Source: Pseudisothecium myosuroides
Taxonomy: Eukaryota; Streptophyta; Bryopsida; Hypnales; Lembophyllaceae
Length of the DNA: 64,000 nucleotides
Direction: 5' to 3'
Assembly (NCBI GenBank): GCA_951799445.1
Contig: OX637294.1
Span: forward strand, 27,615,452 to 27,679,451
The notes under the pieces were generated by a model. It ran no database searches, was not told the DNA's origin, and saw nothing but the letters and a program-made list of their open reading frames with translations. Below, piece by piece: positions 38,201 through 45,043 of this stretch. How positions within the stretch are numbered: the stretch's first letter is position 1; every line of letters begins with the position of its first letter. The translations under genes were made by a program, and so were the position numbers.

Positions 38201-41200
38201 CAACATATTAATCAATCCTAAATAGGAAACATATTTAGCCACCATGTCAATCAGTCCTAAATAGGAAATATGGCCAATTTCATTAAAATGGCGGTATTCC
38301 ACTAATTTGGCACTTTTAGAAGTTCAGACCGCCTAATCTGCACTGTTTTTTCTGTACCAAAATCTATACCTTTACTAGATTTTTGAAATCTACATCTGTC
38401 TTAGATATTTTAAATCTTTACCAATCCTAGATTTCTAGCCTGCACGGTCTGAAATCTATATCAGTCCTAGATTTTTGAAATCTAAAAATGACCTAGATGT
38501 TAGCAATGTATACATGTCCTAGATGTCAAGGTGTGAAAATGGCACATGGAATACCGCCATTTTAATGAAATTCGCCATAAATGCATTTAGAGGATGATGG
38601 TTGCTTTAAGAGCAAACTATATTAAGAGAGGTAGAATGTCCAAAAGGCCATGAAATACTTCAATACATGTACCTTGGTTTCATGCCCCGCGTGAACGCCG
38701 TGCATTGGACCCTGAAACGGAAGCGTGCCATGCTCATACAACACCTGCAAGGAATTGATCTGGTGCTTGTGATAGGTGACCACAATCTCCGCCACTCGAC
38801 CATGGCCATCATGAAATGCAGACCCGGACTCCCCTCCCCAAGGCCCCTCGACTACAAGTGGCTTCTCCTCTGCTTCGACCACAGCGAAAGAAGATGTTGT
38901 TTTTGTTGTCGTCGTTGTCGTCATGGTTGTCGTAGTTGTGGTTGAGTATGTATCAGAGGGATGAAGCAACACGCCCAGCTGGTCAAGCAAAGTGCCGGCC
39001 CTACCAAAAAATCCCACCACTCGGCTATCGGGGAGGCTTGCAAATGTTGTCCCAATGGCCTTTCCATACGGGCCATAAGACTGCTTGTTGGTGACCACAA
39101 TCAACGACAACACCACCGGGGTTTGGACCGTGGCATAATTGTCTGTGGTTCCTGTAACTTGCATGACATACTCGTCGGGGTACTGCAACGTGATCTGTGC
39201 AAATGAAGCCAACCAATGAGTCACTCTCTCTGTTTCTGTCATTTAAGATTGCTTCCGTGTAATACTCATTTTGACAATTTCAATTGAATTATTGGAATCA
39301 GTTTTTGCATTATCAATTTTGGCATGATTCTGTACACTATTTCATCAATACTGACACCCAACCAACGTACATCAATATAAAGAAGAAGTTTGGACCGTAC
39401 AAGCAGCATGGACTATTATGCAACGGGGACTCTACACCCTAATTTTGATGGAGAATAAGGAGAAGATTGAAACTTTGGCTAAGGAATTCCATGTGGGTCT
39501 TAGCCATGTTTGCATTATTTACCTAAGACAAAGTCCAAAGATTGAAAAATACTCTAGAAATTTTTCATAAATCTTGCAAGTACAAAGTAAACAATTTGAA
39601 TAGCTTGCTTGTATTACTTTGTGTCATACTCTTTAAATCAACTACTATAGCTATCGTCTTCATCCGTCTACCATACTCAAATTCCAAAATGTGAGTTTCC
39701 AAATCCTATCTCCAACTACATTTACATTGCATAACAAAATTAAGATTTGGTTGTAGTAGGGATGTAGGGTTTGAATGGTCAATAAATAACCTATGATAAA
39801 GCCTCTCGGTTATACCATTCTTGTTTATTTCTAAAAATTGTTTTGGATTAAAAAAGGATCTTAAAGTGCTTGGTTTTGAAATAAAGGCAATAATTAAATA
39901 AAATCACCAACTCCACTTTGTCTTGCAATAACTTCATTTCCAAAATCAAGAGTTGTTTGACTTTCTAATTTGTTCCTATACTACATTTTTCTAGTTTTAT
40001 AAGTGGAACAGCTTGCCGTTGCATATTTGATACTATGTAAGACCTAAGCGCTTAATCTTTGTTTATGAACCATTTCTTGTTAATGGATTAGATTGACCTA
40101 GAAATTAGAATAGAGGATGTGATCCAAAAAATTCTTTAAACAAAAAATGAAACAAAACAACTTTCTCTTCAATATTTGATATGTAAAACATATTATAAAA
40201 ATGTTTAGTGACTAATTTGATATATAGCAGTCATTTCAAACTGGTACTTGAATTTAATTAATTAAATAAATTATTACCATGTCTAAAAAATCACCACTTT
40301 GTTTTTTCCTAAATTGACATCCAAAAATTTCTTTAAAAGTAGCTACTATTGGAGTTGGATTTTATTTATATATTATTATTTTAATTTTTTTTACTTCAAA
40401 TCAAATTCATAAAAAATTAAAGCAATAATTTTTTGATATAATAAACATTAAATTAAATTATCTAAAGATTTTAGTATATATATGTATTTTAAATAAATAA
40501 ATATCAATTTATAAAAAATAAAATAATATTGATTTAGTCTAAATAGAAAAAAATGGGCCTTTTTATAAATCAATAATGAAATAAAGTATTCTTTTTCTGA
40601 TGTATAAAAAATATTAAAAAATATTTAGAGACTAATTTGATATATATCATTCATTTTAAAATAATTTTTAAATTTAATATATAAAATAAACCATTATTAT
40701 ATCTAAAAACCAACTAATATTGTTTTGTTTTACTAAATTAACAACTTTCTAATAGTCAAATTTTAAATTATTCAAAAAAATAACCTTGATGAAAAATAAA
40801 ATTATTAAAAAATTATTAGAAACCTTAATGATAAGCAATTTTAAAATAGTATAATTTTTAGTTAAAAATATACAAATATTTTGCAAATTATTTTTTAATA
40901 AAATTAAAAAATTAACAGGGACAGGTTTAGTGTTTATAAAATATATAATTTCATATAACAAAAATATTACATTGAGCTAAAAATCAAAATTAAATTCTGA
41001 CCTTATGAGAAGTACAAGTTTTTACAAATTAATTAAAATGAAAGTGACGCTAAATTTTCTTTTTACTATCCCCTGAAAAGAGACCTCCACTTTCCTACTT
41101 CCAACTGAATATAATAAAACACTTAATTCATCTGCCTATCCTTCAAAACCAAAAAAACTTTGATATAGATATGATATATGGAATACATACGGATATGATA

Positions 41201-42970
41201 TACAAAATACATTTATGGCATATATATGTAGATATGGTATATCAAATATAGATGGCTAATAGTTACAAAGTCTTGATACCGTATGACATATGGGTACATA
41301 TATGGATTATGGGATGCACGTTTATATCAAACATGGATATGGTAAACGGAGTACCAACATGGTATGACATAATTATGGATTGTGTACGGAATACAGGATA
41401 TGGGATACAATTGTTAATTTCATATTGATTGCAATCTCACATGTGGCGTTATGGTAATGAAAATACAAATATGATTGGGGGTTATTAACCCCTAAAGGAT
41501 TAGCATGCGTTTTTTGGCTGTATAGAAATTTTGGGCAGGTACGTGTGACTAGAGATTTCTATATTTTACGCTGAAATTTTAATAGAAGGTGGAATATCCT
41601 TCATATGCACTAAATTTCATGACATTTGGAAATAGGAGTCAAAAGTTATGGCCAAATATGTTATTTTTTTTTGTAACTAGGCAATCCAGGCAGATCAGAA
41701 AAAATCACTTTTTTTAGAAATAAAAATTTGAAATTGGTTTTCTAGAGTTATATATACATAAAAAGCTTTGAATCATTCCATTTCAACCAATGAGTCAAAA
41801 ATTATGAGGGTTTTTAGTTTGCGGGCAATTATGGATTTTCTACTCTGAAATAAACTTTGAAGTTGTTTATTTAACTCAATTTTTAATATTTTTTGAAAAA
41901 AATAAATTCATAGGATATAGGTTGTTTATTACAACATTACAACCATTGGGATTGACATTTTTCAATTCCATTATTAAATTCTTAACAATTTAGTATTTTG
42001 GATCATTCTCTACTTCTTTCTACTTACTATTTTTTTGGTATATGTTGTACAATTCCAAATGATTTGAAATTTTTTAAGCATGTAGCCAACTTGTTTAGGA
42101 AAAAGAATTCAAAGAAGCACCACCATTTTGGACATATTTTCATACAAATGTGACCTTGTGAGGTGCAGCTACCCTATTTTTCGCAGGGACAAAAAGAGGA
42201 TTTTTGCCAATTCAAATGCTATATCTTCCAATCCGCATGGTGGAAAATTCTGAAATTTTTTCCACATCTTCTAAAACTGGTTTACTATAAGATCCTACGG
42301 TAACATGTGTCAAAAAAGTTTTTTTTGCAAGAATTTGGTACTTGTACTAAATGGCATTTTTTGAGTGTTTTCGGTGAAAACATAGTCATGGAACTTTAGG
42401 GGTTAATTCACTTAATTGAGCGGGTGACATTCCGGCCCTCACTATCCTCTCTCTCAAAAGAGACTGACATGATTTTCTTCTCGCTAATACTACTGTTTCC
42501 AGAAGCCAGAAACCGTGTCAATGTCCTTGAAATAATTTTAAGGAAAACAAACCAGGAAAGTAAGGAAACCCAACAGTGGAGGTGAACCGTGAAGTTGGAC
42601 AGGATGGCAGTACGTTGGTACACGTAAAATGTAGGGTTGTGACTCGTTGCAAGTGTCAGTTGTTACGACACTACCAATTAAGACTGACATTAAAGCTTCA
42701 TTAGGATCTTATTACTGAATTTATTACTGAGTTAAGTACCTTGGAGATCTGCCCGCCCGCGCCACTAGTGCCGTGAGGGCCAGCTTTGAAAGAAGCAGCC
42801 CCTTGATTGTAGCTGGTCTCCAAGCCCAGCACATGCTCTGCGTTGTGAGTGACTTGAATCTCCACAATGTCGCCTCTCCCATCGTAGAATGGGGTTCCTC
42901 CTGCTCCTCCCCATGGCCCACAGGGCACGATTCCTTCCACGTTCTGGCCCTCGTCCATCTTTTCAGTCAT
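10792..42970 (-). CDS. Giant multi-domain jacalin-related lectin gene, 46 predicted exons
   Basis: Spliced minus-strand gene. I joined exons by open frame, GT donor, AG acceptor and jacalin homology; every exon is a multiple of 3 and every junction is phase 0. Translation starts at the ATG at 42970 (in-frame TGA just upstream) and stops at 10792. The predicted product is about 5,540 residues with 23 jacalin domains. Each domain opens with a GPWGG-like motif, followed by the GxGDIVEI strand, the YGPFG turn and the GFFGRSG..LD.IGV end. No signal peptide is visible, so a nucleocytoplasmic mannose-type lectin is the best inference. Domains J5/J6, J9/J10 and J13/J14 are separated by arrays of 82-residue linker exons. 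Only one initiator exon and one terminal exon are seen, which favours one gene over several, but transcript support is absent. Assembly error in the repeats could change the linker count. Confidence 0.82.
11522..11962 (-). CDS. Lectin exon gamma1: J22 second half and J23 first half
   Basis: 147 codons. ISFEGGEYLVQV, THGPFG, GRSGNFLDSIGF (GxxxD intact), GPWGSQGGHEFYGGQGD, ending DVSK before GTACTC. Very close to gamma2 and gamma3. Confidence 0.88.
12111..12557 (-). CDS. Lectin exon beta1: J21 second half and J22 first half
   Basis: 149 codons. Almost the same as beta2 and beta3: ISLKYPEEYLVQV, SYGPYG, GKAGHFVDQLGV, GSWGGPGG, ending ETKQ before GTCCAA. The high similarity to the other beta exons, compared with alpha1, suggests later conversion of the beta-gamma part. 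Confidence 0.86.
12730..13185 (-). CDS. Lectin exon alpha1: J20 second half and J21 first half
   Basis: 152 codons. It starts IIIQFPDEYLVQV, has AYGPYG and GRATTCLHSIGV (Asp to His, as in alpha2 and alpha3), then DSWGGQGGESFYDGRGD. It ends KQTK before GTGAAA. Confidence 0.88.
13583..14062 (-). CDS. Lectin exon epsilon1: J19 second half and J20 first half
   Basis: 160 codons. It starts ISFKGSDECLTQI, has KYGPFG and GRSAAYLDQIGI (Asp kept), then GPWGGKEETNFYNGRGN and IQTTY. It ends EVAK before GTGAGA. Its second part matches epsilon2 and epsilon3 (KEETxFY, IRIQTTY, NGxxFKQ), but here the preceding domain half is in the same exon, so this is the state before array insertion. Confidence 0.88.
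14328..14789 (-). CDS. Lectin exon: J18 second half and J19 first half
   Basis: 154 codons. It starts ISLKDTDSYLVQV, has TYGPFG and GRSSTSIDQLGV (Asp kept), then GPWGGQGGMEFHDGHGH. It ends with a His-rich segment (EDHHTHHAK) before GTGACC. Confidence 0.88.
14924..15364 (-). CDS. Lectin exon: J17 second half and J18 first half
   Basis: 147 codons. It starts IFFNVTNEELLQV after an AATAG acceptor, has VFGPFG and GKAGVCLDQIGF (GxxxD intact), then GPWGGSKGNAFYGGRGE. It ends EMTK before GTGATA. The frame is open across the whole exon. Confidence 0.87.
15549..15986 (-). CDS. Lectin exon: J16 second half and J17 first half
   Basis: 146 codons. It starts IKFDPEHEQLLQI, has TYGPFG and GRSDEFLDQIGL (Asp kept), then GPWGGKNGTVFYDGKGT. 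It ends KTAK before GTATGC. Confidence 0.88.
16260..16727 (-). CDS. Lectin exon: J15 second half and J16 first half
   Basis: 156 codons. It starts IVLNFPDEYLLQV, has TYGPFG and GRSCDFLDGIGV (Gly of GxxxD is Cys, Asp kept), then GPWGGAAGSPFYDGRGD. It ends ETAK before GTAATA. Confidence 0.88.
16928..17365 (-). CDS. Lectin exon: J14 second half and J15 first half
   Basis: 146 codons. It starts VVLKAPEEHIICI after CTGCAG, has IYGPYG and GRAGSYIDQLGV (GxxxD intact), then GSWGGDGGYAFSDGQGD. It ends SQT before GTAAAA, phase 0. The end of the J15 first half is His/Ser-rich (RIHSRNNGKSHSQ), unlike the usual HGG.GGE pattern. Confidence 0.86.
17482..18102 (-). CDS. Composite exon: linker-module 5' half, Ser-rich linker, J14 first half
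   Basis: 207 codons, the longest exon. Residues 1-47 match the start of the linker module (GLEGKPATSP to DKDFPRAK). Then about 90 unique residues follow, including a run of eight Ser (SLSSSSSSSMSSYG), and then GPWGDDSGDLFYGGTGD of J14, ending KLTE before a strong GTAAGT donor. It looks like the ancestral partner whose 5' end, together with the 3' end of an exon-6-type exon, generated the repeated linker exon. Confidence 0.85.
18220..18241. repeat. GC-rich perfect hairpin in the linker intron (representative copy)
   Basis: A 9-bp arm CCCCGTGCA, a 4-base loop, and the exact complement TGCACGGGG. It sits inside the 208-bp intron of the linker unit and recurs every 454 bp through arrays A, B and C. 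In the intron before epsilon2 and epsilon3 it is replaced by unrelated sequence. Confidence 0.9.
18311..20372 (-). CDS. Linker array C: five 82-residue linker exons
   Basis: Exons 20372-20127, 19918-19673, 19464-19219, 19010-18765 and 18556-18311. Each is 246 bp, open, phase 0, and bordered by AATGCAG and GTACTTGCC. The 19010 exon carries several private changes (PAICPAP, GEKAPSG, FPTSKP). Two exons share a TTGCTGG patch (19267 and 19722, plus-strand bases) that reappears in array A. Confidence 0.75.
20581..20988 (-). CDS. Lectin exon delta2: J13 second half fused to 3' part of linker module
   Basis: 136 codons, same structure as delta3: ITLDFPNEYLTQV, AYGPFG, GRAGNALDQFGV, then SAPATK joined to PGVAALHTPAS of the linker module, ending PQEPSK before GTACTTGCC. 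It differs from delta3 by a synonymous change at 20857. Confidence 0.86.
21214..21654 (-). CDS. Lectin exon gamma2: J12 second half and J13 first half
   Basis: 147 codons, phase 0. ISFEGGEYLVQV, THGPFG, GRSGSFLDSIGF (GxxxD intact), GPWGGQGGREFYGGQGD, ending DTSK before GTACTA. Confidence 0.88.
21803..22249 (-). CDS. Lectin exon beta2: J11 second half and J12 first half
   Basis: 149 codons, phase 0. ISLKYPEEYLVQV, SYGPYG, GKAGHFVDQLGV (GxxxD intact), GSWGGPGG, ending ETKQ before GTCCAA. A long open frame on the plus strand of this exon is an antisense shadow. Confidence 0.86.
22421..22879 (-). CDS. Lectin exon alpha2: J10 second half and J11 first half
   Basis: 153 codons, phase 0. ITLQYPNEYVVQV, TYGPYG, GKATSCIHNIGV (Asp to His at the ligand position), EAWGGQGG, ending KQTK before GTAAGA. 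Second copy of alpha3. Confidence 0.88.
23204..23485 (-). CDS. Lectin exon epsilon2: first half of J10
   Basis: 94 codons, same structure as epsilon3: EERSSFGGL after GTTTTTAG, then GPWGSKEETTFYEGNGD, ending GDVSK before GTTAGT. It lies at a 7,238-bp offset from epsilon3. Linker array B separates it from the J9 second half. Confidence 0.85.
23668..27903 (-). repeat. Tandem array B of the 454-bp exon-intron unit
   Basis: About 9.3 units of 454 bp. The lower five units align with array A at a 7,238-bp offset. The upper four are array-C-like but not in strict register, as expected after unequal exchange and conversion. The array begins in exon delta3 and ends in the intron before epsilon2. Confidence 0.93.
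23733..27610 (-). CDS. Linker array B: nine 82-residue linker exons
   Basis: Exons 27610-27365, 27156-26911, 26702-26457, 26248-26003, 25794-25549, 25340-25095, 24886-24641, 24432-24187 and 23978-23733. All are 246 bp, phase 0 and open. Exonic differences among copies are often non-synonymous (for example APSKRPPSLV versus AQGKRPPSIV, GLGGVP versus GLGTLP), which fits a loosely constrained spacer. Skipping any exon would keep the frame. Adds 738 residues between J9 and J10. Confidence 0.75.
27819..28226 (-). CDS. Lectin exon delta3: J9 second half fused to 3' part of linker module
   Basis: 136 codons. It starts ITLDFPNEYLTQV, has AYGPFG and GRAGNALDQFGV (GxxxD intact), then a unique linker ending LLSAPATK, which joins the linker module at PGVAALHTPAS and ends PQEPSK before GTACTTGCC. 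The junction with the module differs from that in exon 6, so it formed separately or was recombined later. Confidence 0.86.
28452..28892 (-). CDS. Lectin exon gamma3: J8 second half and J9 first half
   Basis: 147 codons. It starts ISFEGGEYLVQV, has THGPFG and GRSGSFLDSIGF (GxxxD intact), then GPWGGQGGREFY. It ends DTSK before GTACTA. It differs from gamma2 by a Gly to Ser change in the FYGGQGD strand (position 28589), one of very few differences between the two block copies. Confidence 0.88.
29041..29487 (-). CDS. Lectin exon beta3: J7 second half and J8 first half
   Basis: 149 codons. It starts ISLKYPEEYLVQV, has SYGPYG and GKAGHFVDQLGV (GxxxD intact), then GSWGGPGGKPFSDGRGE. It ends ETKQ before a GTCCAA donor, the weakest donor in the gene but shared by all three beta copies. 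Phase 0. Confidence 0.86.
29659..30117 (-). CDS. Lectin exon alpha3: J6 second half and J7 first half
   Basis: 153 codons. It starts ITLQYPNEYVVQV, has TYGPYG and GKATSCIHNIGV (ligand Asp is His), then EAWGGQGGESFYEGSGD in place of GPWGG. It ends KQTK before GTAAGA. Nearly identical to alpha2 and clearly related to alpha1 at 12730-13185. Confidence 0.88.
30442..30723 (-). CDS. Lectin exon epsilon3: first half of J6
   Basis: 94 codons starting EERSSFGGL after a GTTTTTAG acceptor (an in-frame TAG sits at the border). It continues through a unique linker to GPWGSKEETTFYEGNGDIFEI and ends GDVSK before GTTAGT. Unlike most exons of this gene it has no preceding domain half, because that half now lies on the far side of linker array A. 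The GPWGS in place of GPWGG is shared with epsilon2; epsilon1 has GPWGG with the same following KEE. Confidence 0.85.
30906..33370 (-). repeat. Tandem array A of the 454-bp exon-intron unit
   Basis: About 5.4 units of exactly 454 bp: a 246-bp exon plus a 208-bp intron on the minus strand. Units are nearly identical by eye. The array starts inside exon 6 and ends inside the intron that precedes exon epsilon3. Its base composition looks clearly more GC-rich than the AT-rich introns around it. Confidence 0.93.
30971..33032 (-). CDS. Linker array A: five 82-residue linker exons
   Basis: Exons 33032-32787, 32578-32333, 32124-31879, 31670-31425 and 31216-30971, each 246 bp, phase 0 at both ends and free of stops. 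Each begins GLEGKPATSP after AATGCAG (the last three GLEEKPATSP) and ends PQEPSK before GTACTTGCC. Residues are rich in Pro, Ser, Thr and Gly with no predicted fold that I recognise; a flexible, disordered spacer is likely. The five match exons 5-9 of array B one for one at a 7,238-bp offset, including the diagnostic AQGKRPPSIV variant in the first. Confidence 0.75.
33241..33753 (-). CDS. Lectin exon 6: J5 second half fused to 3' half of the linker module
   Basis: 171 codons. The jacalin part starts IQLDSNEEQVLQV and ends GNSSKILHQLGV (Asp replaced by His). A Cys-containing unique stretch (YLYCCGCTN) follows, and then from DENFPMAKPTEP onward it matches the second half of the repeated linker exon, ending PQEPSK before GTACTTGCC. 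It is one of the two exon ends from which the 454-bp unit appears to be built. Confidence 0.85.
33754..34812 (-). other. Lectin intron 5, AT-rich, nothing else seen
   Basis: Spliced segment of about 1.06 kb between exons 5 and 6. AT-rich, without a jacalin match or repeat that I recognise. Confidence 0.6.
34813..35295 (-). CDS. Lectin exon 5: J4 second half and J5 first half
   Basis: 161 codons. It starts VKLDFPEEYLVQV and contains TYGPYG and GRASPTSLDQIGC, where an extra residue sits in the ligand loop and Asp is kept. The linker leads to GPWGGSSGQEFYDGRGD. It ends QHVK before GTGTGC. The next exon lies about 1.06 kb downstream in the transcript direction, across an AT-rich intron. Confidence 0.88.
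35724..36254 (-). CDS. Lectin exon 4: J3 second half and J4 first half
   Basis: 177 codons. It starts VTLNFPDEYLIQL after an AACAG acceptor. The ligand region reads GRFESILHQIGV, so the usual Asp is His. A long linker of about 45 residues precedes GPWGGQGGASFYDGRGD. It ends DVAT before GTAACT. Jacalin identity is clear from the YGPFG-like CGPYG, the GPWGG motif and the strand pattern. Confidence 0.88.
36503..36946 (-). CDS. Lectin exon 3: J2 second half and J3 first half
   Basis: 148 codons, phase 0 at both ends. It starts ISFCRPEEYLIEV, has RRFGPFG, and has GKCSSRLDQIGV, where the glycine of the GxxxD motif is Ser but Asp is kept. A short linker leads to GPWGGDHG. It ends RTEK before GTAATG. 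The last strands are more divergent and Cys-containing (SDCWGG). Confidence 0.88.
38150..38270. repeat. 45-bp tandem repeat in intron 2
   Basis: About 2.5 copies of a unit containing CAATCCTAAATAGGAAACAT and ATTTAGCCA, directly abutting the foldback element. Confidence 0.7.
38271..38577. mobile_element. Foldback MITE-like element in lectin intron 2
   Basis: About 31-bp nearly perfect terminal inverted repeats at 38271-38301 and 38547-38577 (core AAAATGGCGGTATTCCA) around about 245 bp of AT-rich sequence with repeated CCTAGAT motifs. No coding capacity. Confidence 0.65.
38673..39194 (-). CDS. Lectin exon 2: J1 second half, Thr-rich linker, J2 first half
   Basis: 174 codons. It starts ITLQYPDEYVMQV after a CACAG acceptor, has SYGPYG and GRAGTLLDQLGV (ligand-type GxxxD retained), then a linker containing almost only Thr for about 15 residues (YSTTTTTTMTTTTTTKTT). 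It then enters GPWGGESG of J2 and ends HETK before GTACAT. The Thr run comes from ACN triplets and is the only such linker in the gene. Confidence 0.88.
39195..42739 (-). other. Lectin intron 1, AT-rich, with one inverted-repeat element
   Basis: About 3.5 kb without coding potential. 39.2-41.0 kb is strongly AT-rich. 41.15-41.42 kb is a degenerate GATATGG/ATATGAT-type simple region. 41489-42402 is a TTAA-flanked element described separately. I see no other gene. Confidence 0.7.
41489..42402. mobile_element. TTAA-flanked terminal-inverted-repeat element in lectin intron 1
   Basis: Ends CCCCTAAAG and CTTTAGGGG, each next to TTAA (41485-41488 and 42403-42406). 914 bp, no transposase frame. Elements with the same ends and similar size lie at 46387-47315 and 56351-57279. 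TTAA flanks suggest a piggyBac-like target or simply a longer TIR; class uncertain. Confidence 0.6.
42740..42970 (-). CDS. Lectin exon 1: start codon and first half of jacalin domain J1
   Basis: 77 codons beginning with MTEKMDEG and reaching the domain opening GPWGGAGG near residue 18, then FYDGRGDIVEIQV. It ends ISK before a GTACTT donor, phase 0. The ATG is preceded in frame by TGA, and starting just ahead of GPWGG is the usual layout of cytosolic jacalin-related lectins. A start at the fifth residue (also Met) is possible. No pyrimidine-rich acceptor lies just upstream, which supports an initiator exon. Confidence 0.8.
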
Positions 42971-44447
42971 TCACGTACGTTCCACAAAATCACCCCAATT
43001 GATCAGGCCAGGCAACAATATATCACCCCAACTGATATATCAGGAAACAAAATGAAGAATGCATGACGGAAGTTCTAATATCTGAAAACAATCAAAAGTG
43101 TTCTCCAAGAACATGAGATACAGTTTGTTCACTTGGAAAAATGATCATGCTCGATGTGCATGATTTCAGCATTAAAATATGCGTACTTGAATATTCAATT
43201 AGTAATAAAAAATTATACTATAATAGTAATTAAATTGAATTGTTATATTTTATAATACAATCCCAATACTTCCAAGATCTGATTAAGTGATTATTTGTCA
43301 TAAAATGGCCTAAGTTAAGAGAAAAAATTCAGCAATTTAGATGTTAGAATAAAAATTGTAGATTGATAATCATTTATCACAGTCAAACTCACACAGTTAA
43401 ATGTACCAATATTATCGCCAATAATTTCCTACTACATAAACAAGGAGCAACTATAAGTCTATGATCTTATCCTCAAAAACTGCTGTTAGAAAATCATTCA
43501 CGATTCCTTCTTTTTAGCCCTATCCTAGATCAAAGTATCATCATGAACATCACGTATTGGTGTACCTGCAGGTGTACAATAATTTTGAGCATTGCAATTG
43601 CATCTTGTGTTGGTCACTTGTTCCTTACCCAAACAAATATTCATTCATTCATGATGGTTCATGGTTCATTGGTTCTTTCATGCTGTGGTCCCAATGAAGA
43701 TTTCCTTTTGGATGGTGTATCGCACAGGAAGACTCTCATGAGGAAGGACTCCCTCCTACTAGAGGAATATGTGTGGCCACATGCGCACGTTGTATGCCAA
43801 AGAAACTCCGGACTCTCTCGAGGAACAGTGGCCCACATTGTTCCCACATTAATAAAATCTACAGTAACTTGTGTTGCACCCACAAATTAAAAAGCAGGAA
43901 GTGCATGGCACTGAAATTGTAAGGGCATCGACAATGGTGTATGCGAATCATCCGATCAGTTGGGCCGCGGCCGGCGCTGTGCAATCCATTTGCCAGCCGG
44001 ATAGTAGTTGCAAGTGGCCGGTAATCAACAGGATGCATAACAGAGCTAAAACCCAGCATGTTACGGCAAAGCCAGCAGGCTCAGGCCACTTTTCCTTTGA
44101 TTCACCATTCTATTGAGTTTGCAAGATGATCGACAGATTGGCAATTATTGTAATCATGTTACAGGTGCCCTAAGCATTGATGTTTACTTAAGATGTTTCT
44201 GCAGCACGTTTATGAGACAGAACCACAGCAACCACACTAATTTTGTCCAGCGTTTAAGTCAGACTCTACCGGTGGTCCCCAAATGTGATTTTTTTAATTA
44301 GCTAAAAATCGTTCATTCTGCTATTCATGGGCCAGGCACCAAACTTGCATTGAAGCAGACTCTGGCTAATCTGAACAGATATCGGAGTCTCACAAATTGA
44401 AAAGCGCGGCAATGAAATGGTCGGGGCATCGAGAATAGTGTACGTAC
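42971..44447. other. Upstream region of the lectin gene
   Basis: AT-rich between 43.1 and 43.5 kb (candidate promoter). 43.5-44.4 kb is more balanced but I recognise no protein. A stretch near 43895-43945 resembles 44395-44445 (shared AAAAGC, CTGAAAT/ATGAAAT and GGGCATCGA words), perhaps an old local duplication. Confidence 0.35.
43246..43254 (-). promoter_or_regulatory. Possible TATA box of the lectin gene
   Basis: On the minus strand the bases read TATAAAATA, about 276 bp upstream of the ATG at 42970, leaving room for a leader of about 240 bases. The surrounding region is AT-rich, so chance occurrence is likely. Confidence 0.25.
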
Positions 44448-44648
44448 CGGTACGTCACGGTCTGGTCCCTTCGCGGGACGTGAGGAGCCTGAGGATCGAC
44501 CCAACATCTTTCCAATCGCCAGGCCACCTGCAAACGCCGTCCAAGACGGTACCGCAGAGAGCAATCGCTCAAACTTGCTGGAGCTCGGGGATCGCCGGTG
44601 GCTTTTCTCGCCGAAATCGGGGTCTGTCCACTCGTTATATGCTCCCAT
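44448..44648 (-). CDS. Possible 67-codon exon of unknown function
   Basis: Starts at an ATG just downstream of a long A run, reads MGAYNEWTDPDFGEK, and contains a small hydrophobic segment SWTAFAGGLAIGKMLG. It then reaches a CCG/GTACGT donor in phase 0. Codons look GC-rich at third positions, unlike random frames nearby. I do not recognise the protein. It might be the first exon of an unrelated small gene or an upstream exon of the lectin gene; both are guesses. Confidence 0.22.
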
Positions 44649-44812
44649 ACACGTTGAAGTCGGGTTTTTTTTTTTTTTTTTTATACTAGTGAGCTCATCT
44701 GCAAAATGAACCTAAAAGAAGTTGCGTCTGCACAGTCAGCCTTCGGTACAGTAACGCACGCTTTAAACACAGATTAGATATTTTATAAATACAAATCTTA
44801 CGGACAAGCTCT

Positions 44813-45043
44813 CTAAACACCGATATGCACAACACAGAACAGTATTGACAATCTGAACAAGATGAGAACGCCAATCAACAAATTAATGCAGAGCCAACAA
44901 TGCCCAAACAGCAAAGTGACTACTCCGCTGGAAGACTTCGATCTTGCTGAAGTTGCTTTCTGGTTGGTCTCAGTGACCGTGACGACCCCTTCCCAAGTAG
45001 CTGCAGATAGTGACGTTTGAACATTAGTCTCGATCGAAACTAG
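44813..45043 (-). CDS. Possible terminal exon with C-terminal membrane segment
   Basis: After a good TGTGCAG acceptor the frame reads LVSIETNVQTSLSAAT, then Ser/Thr-rich sequence, then a hydrophobic stretch of about 30 residues (LLIGVLILFRLSILF) and a stop. This pattern resembles a tail-anchored last exon. Upstream exons (perhaps around 45.4-45.6 kb) could not be joined with confidence. Confidence 0.2.
   Translation of the reverse strand, partial: LVSIETNVQTSLSAATWEGVVTVTETNQKATSARSKSSSGVVTLLFGHCWLCINLLIGVLILFRLSILFCVVHIGV

Noticed and set aside
10792..42970. Several separate lectin genes in tandem
   Set aside because: Only one plausible initiator exon and one terminal exon are found, and every internal exon ends in mid-domain, so no internal exon could be a proper start or end. 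Kept as the main alternative until RNA data.
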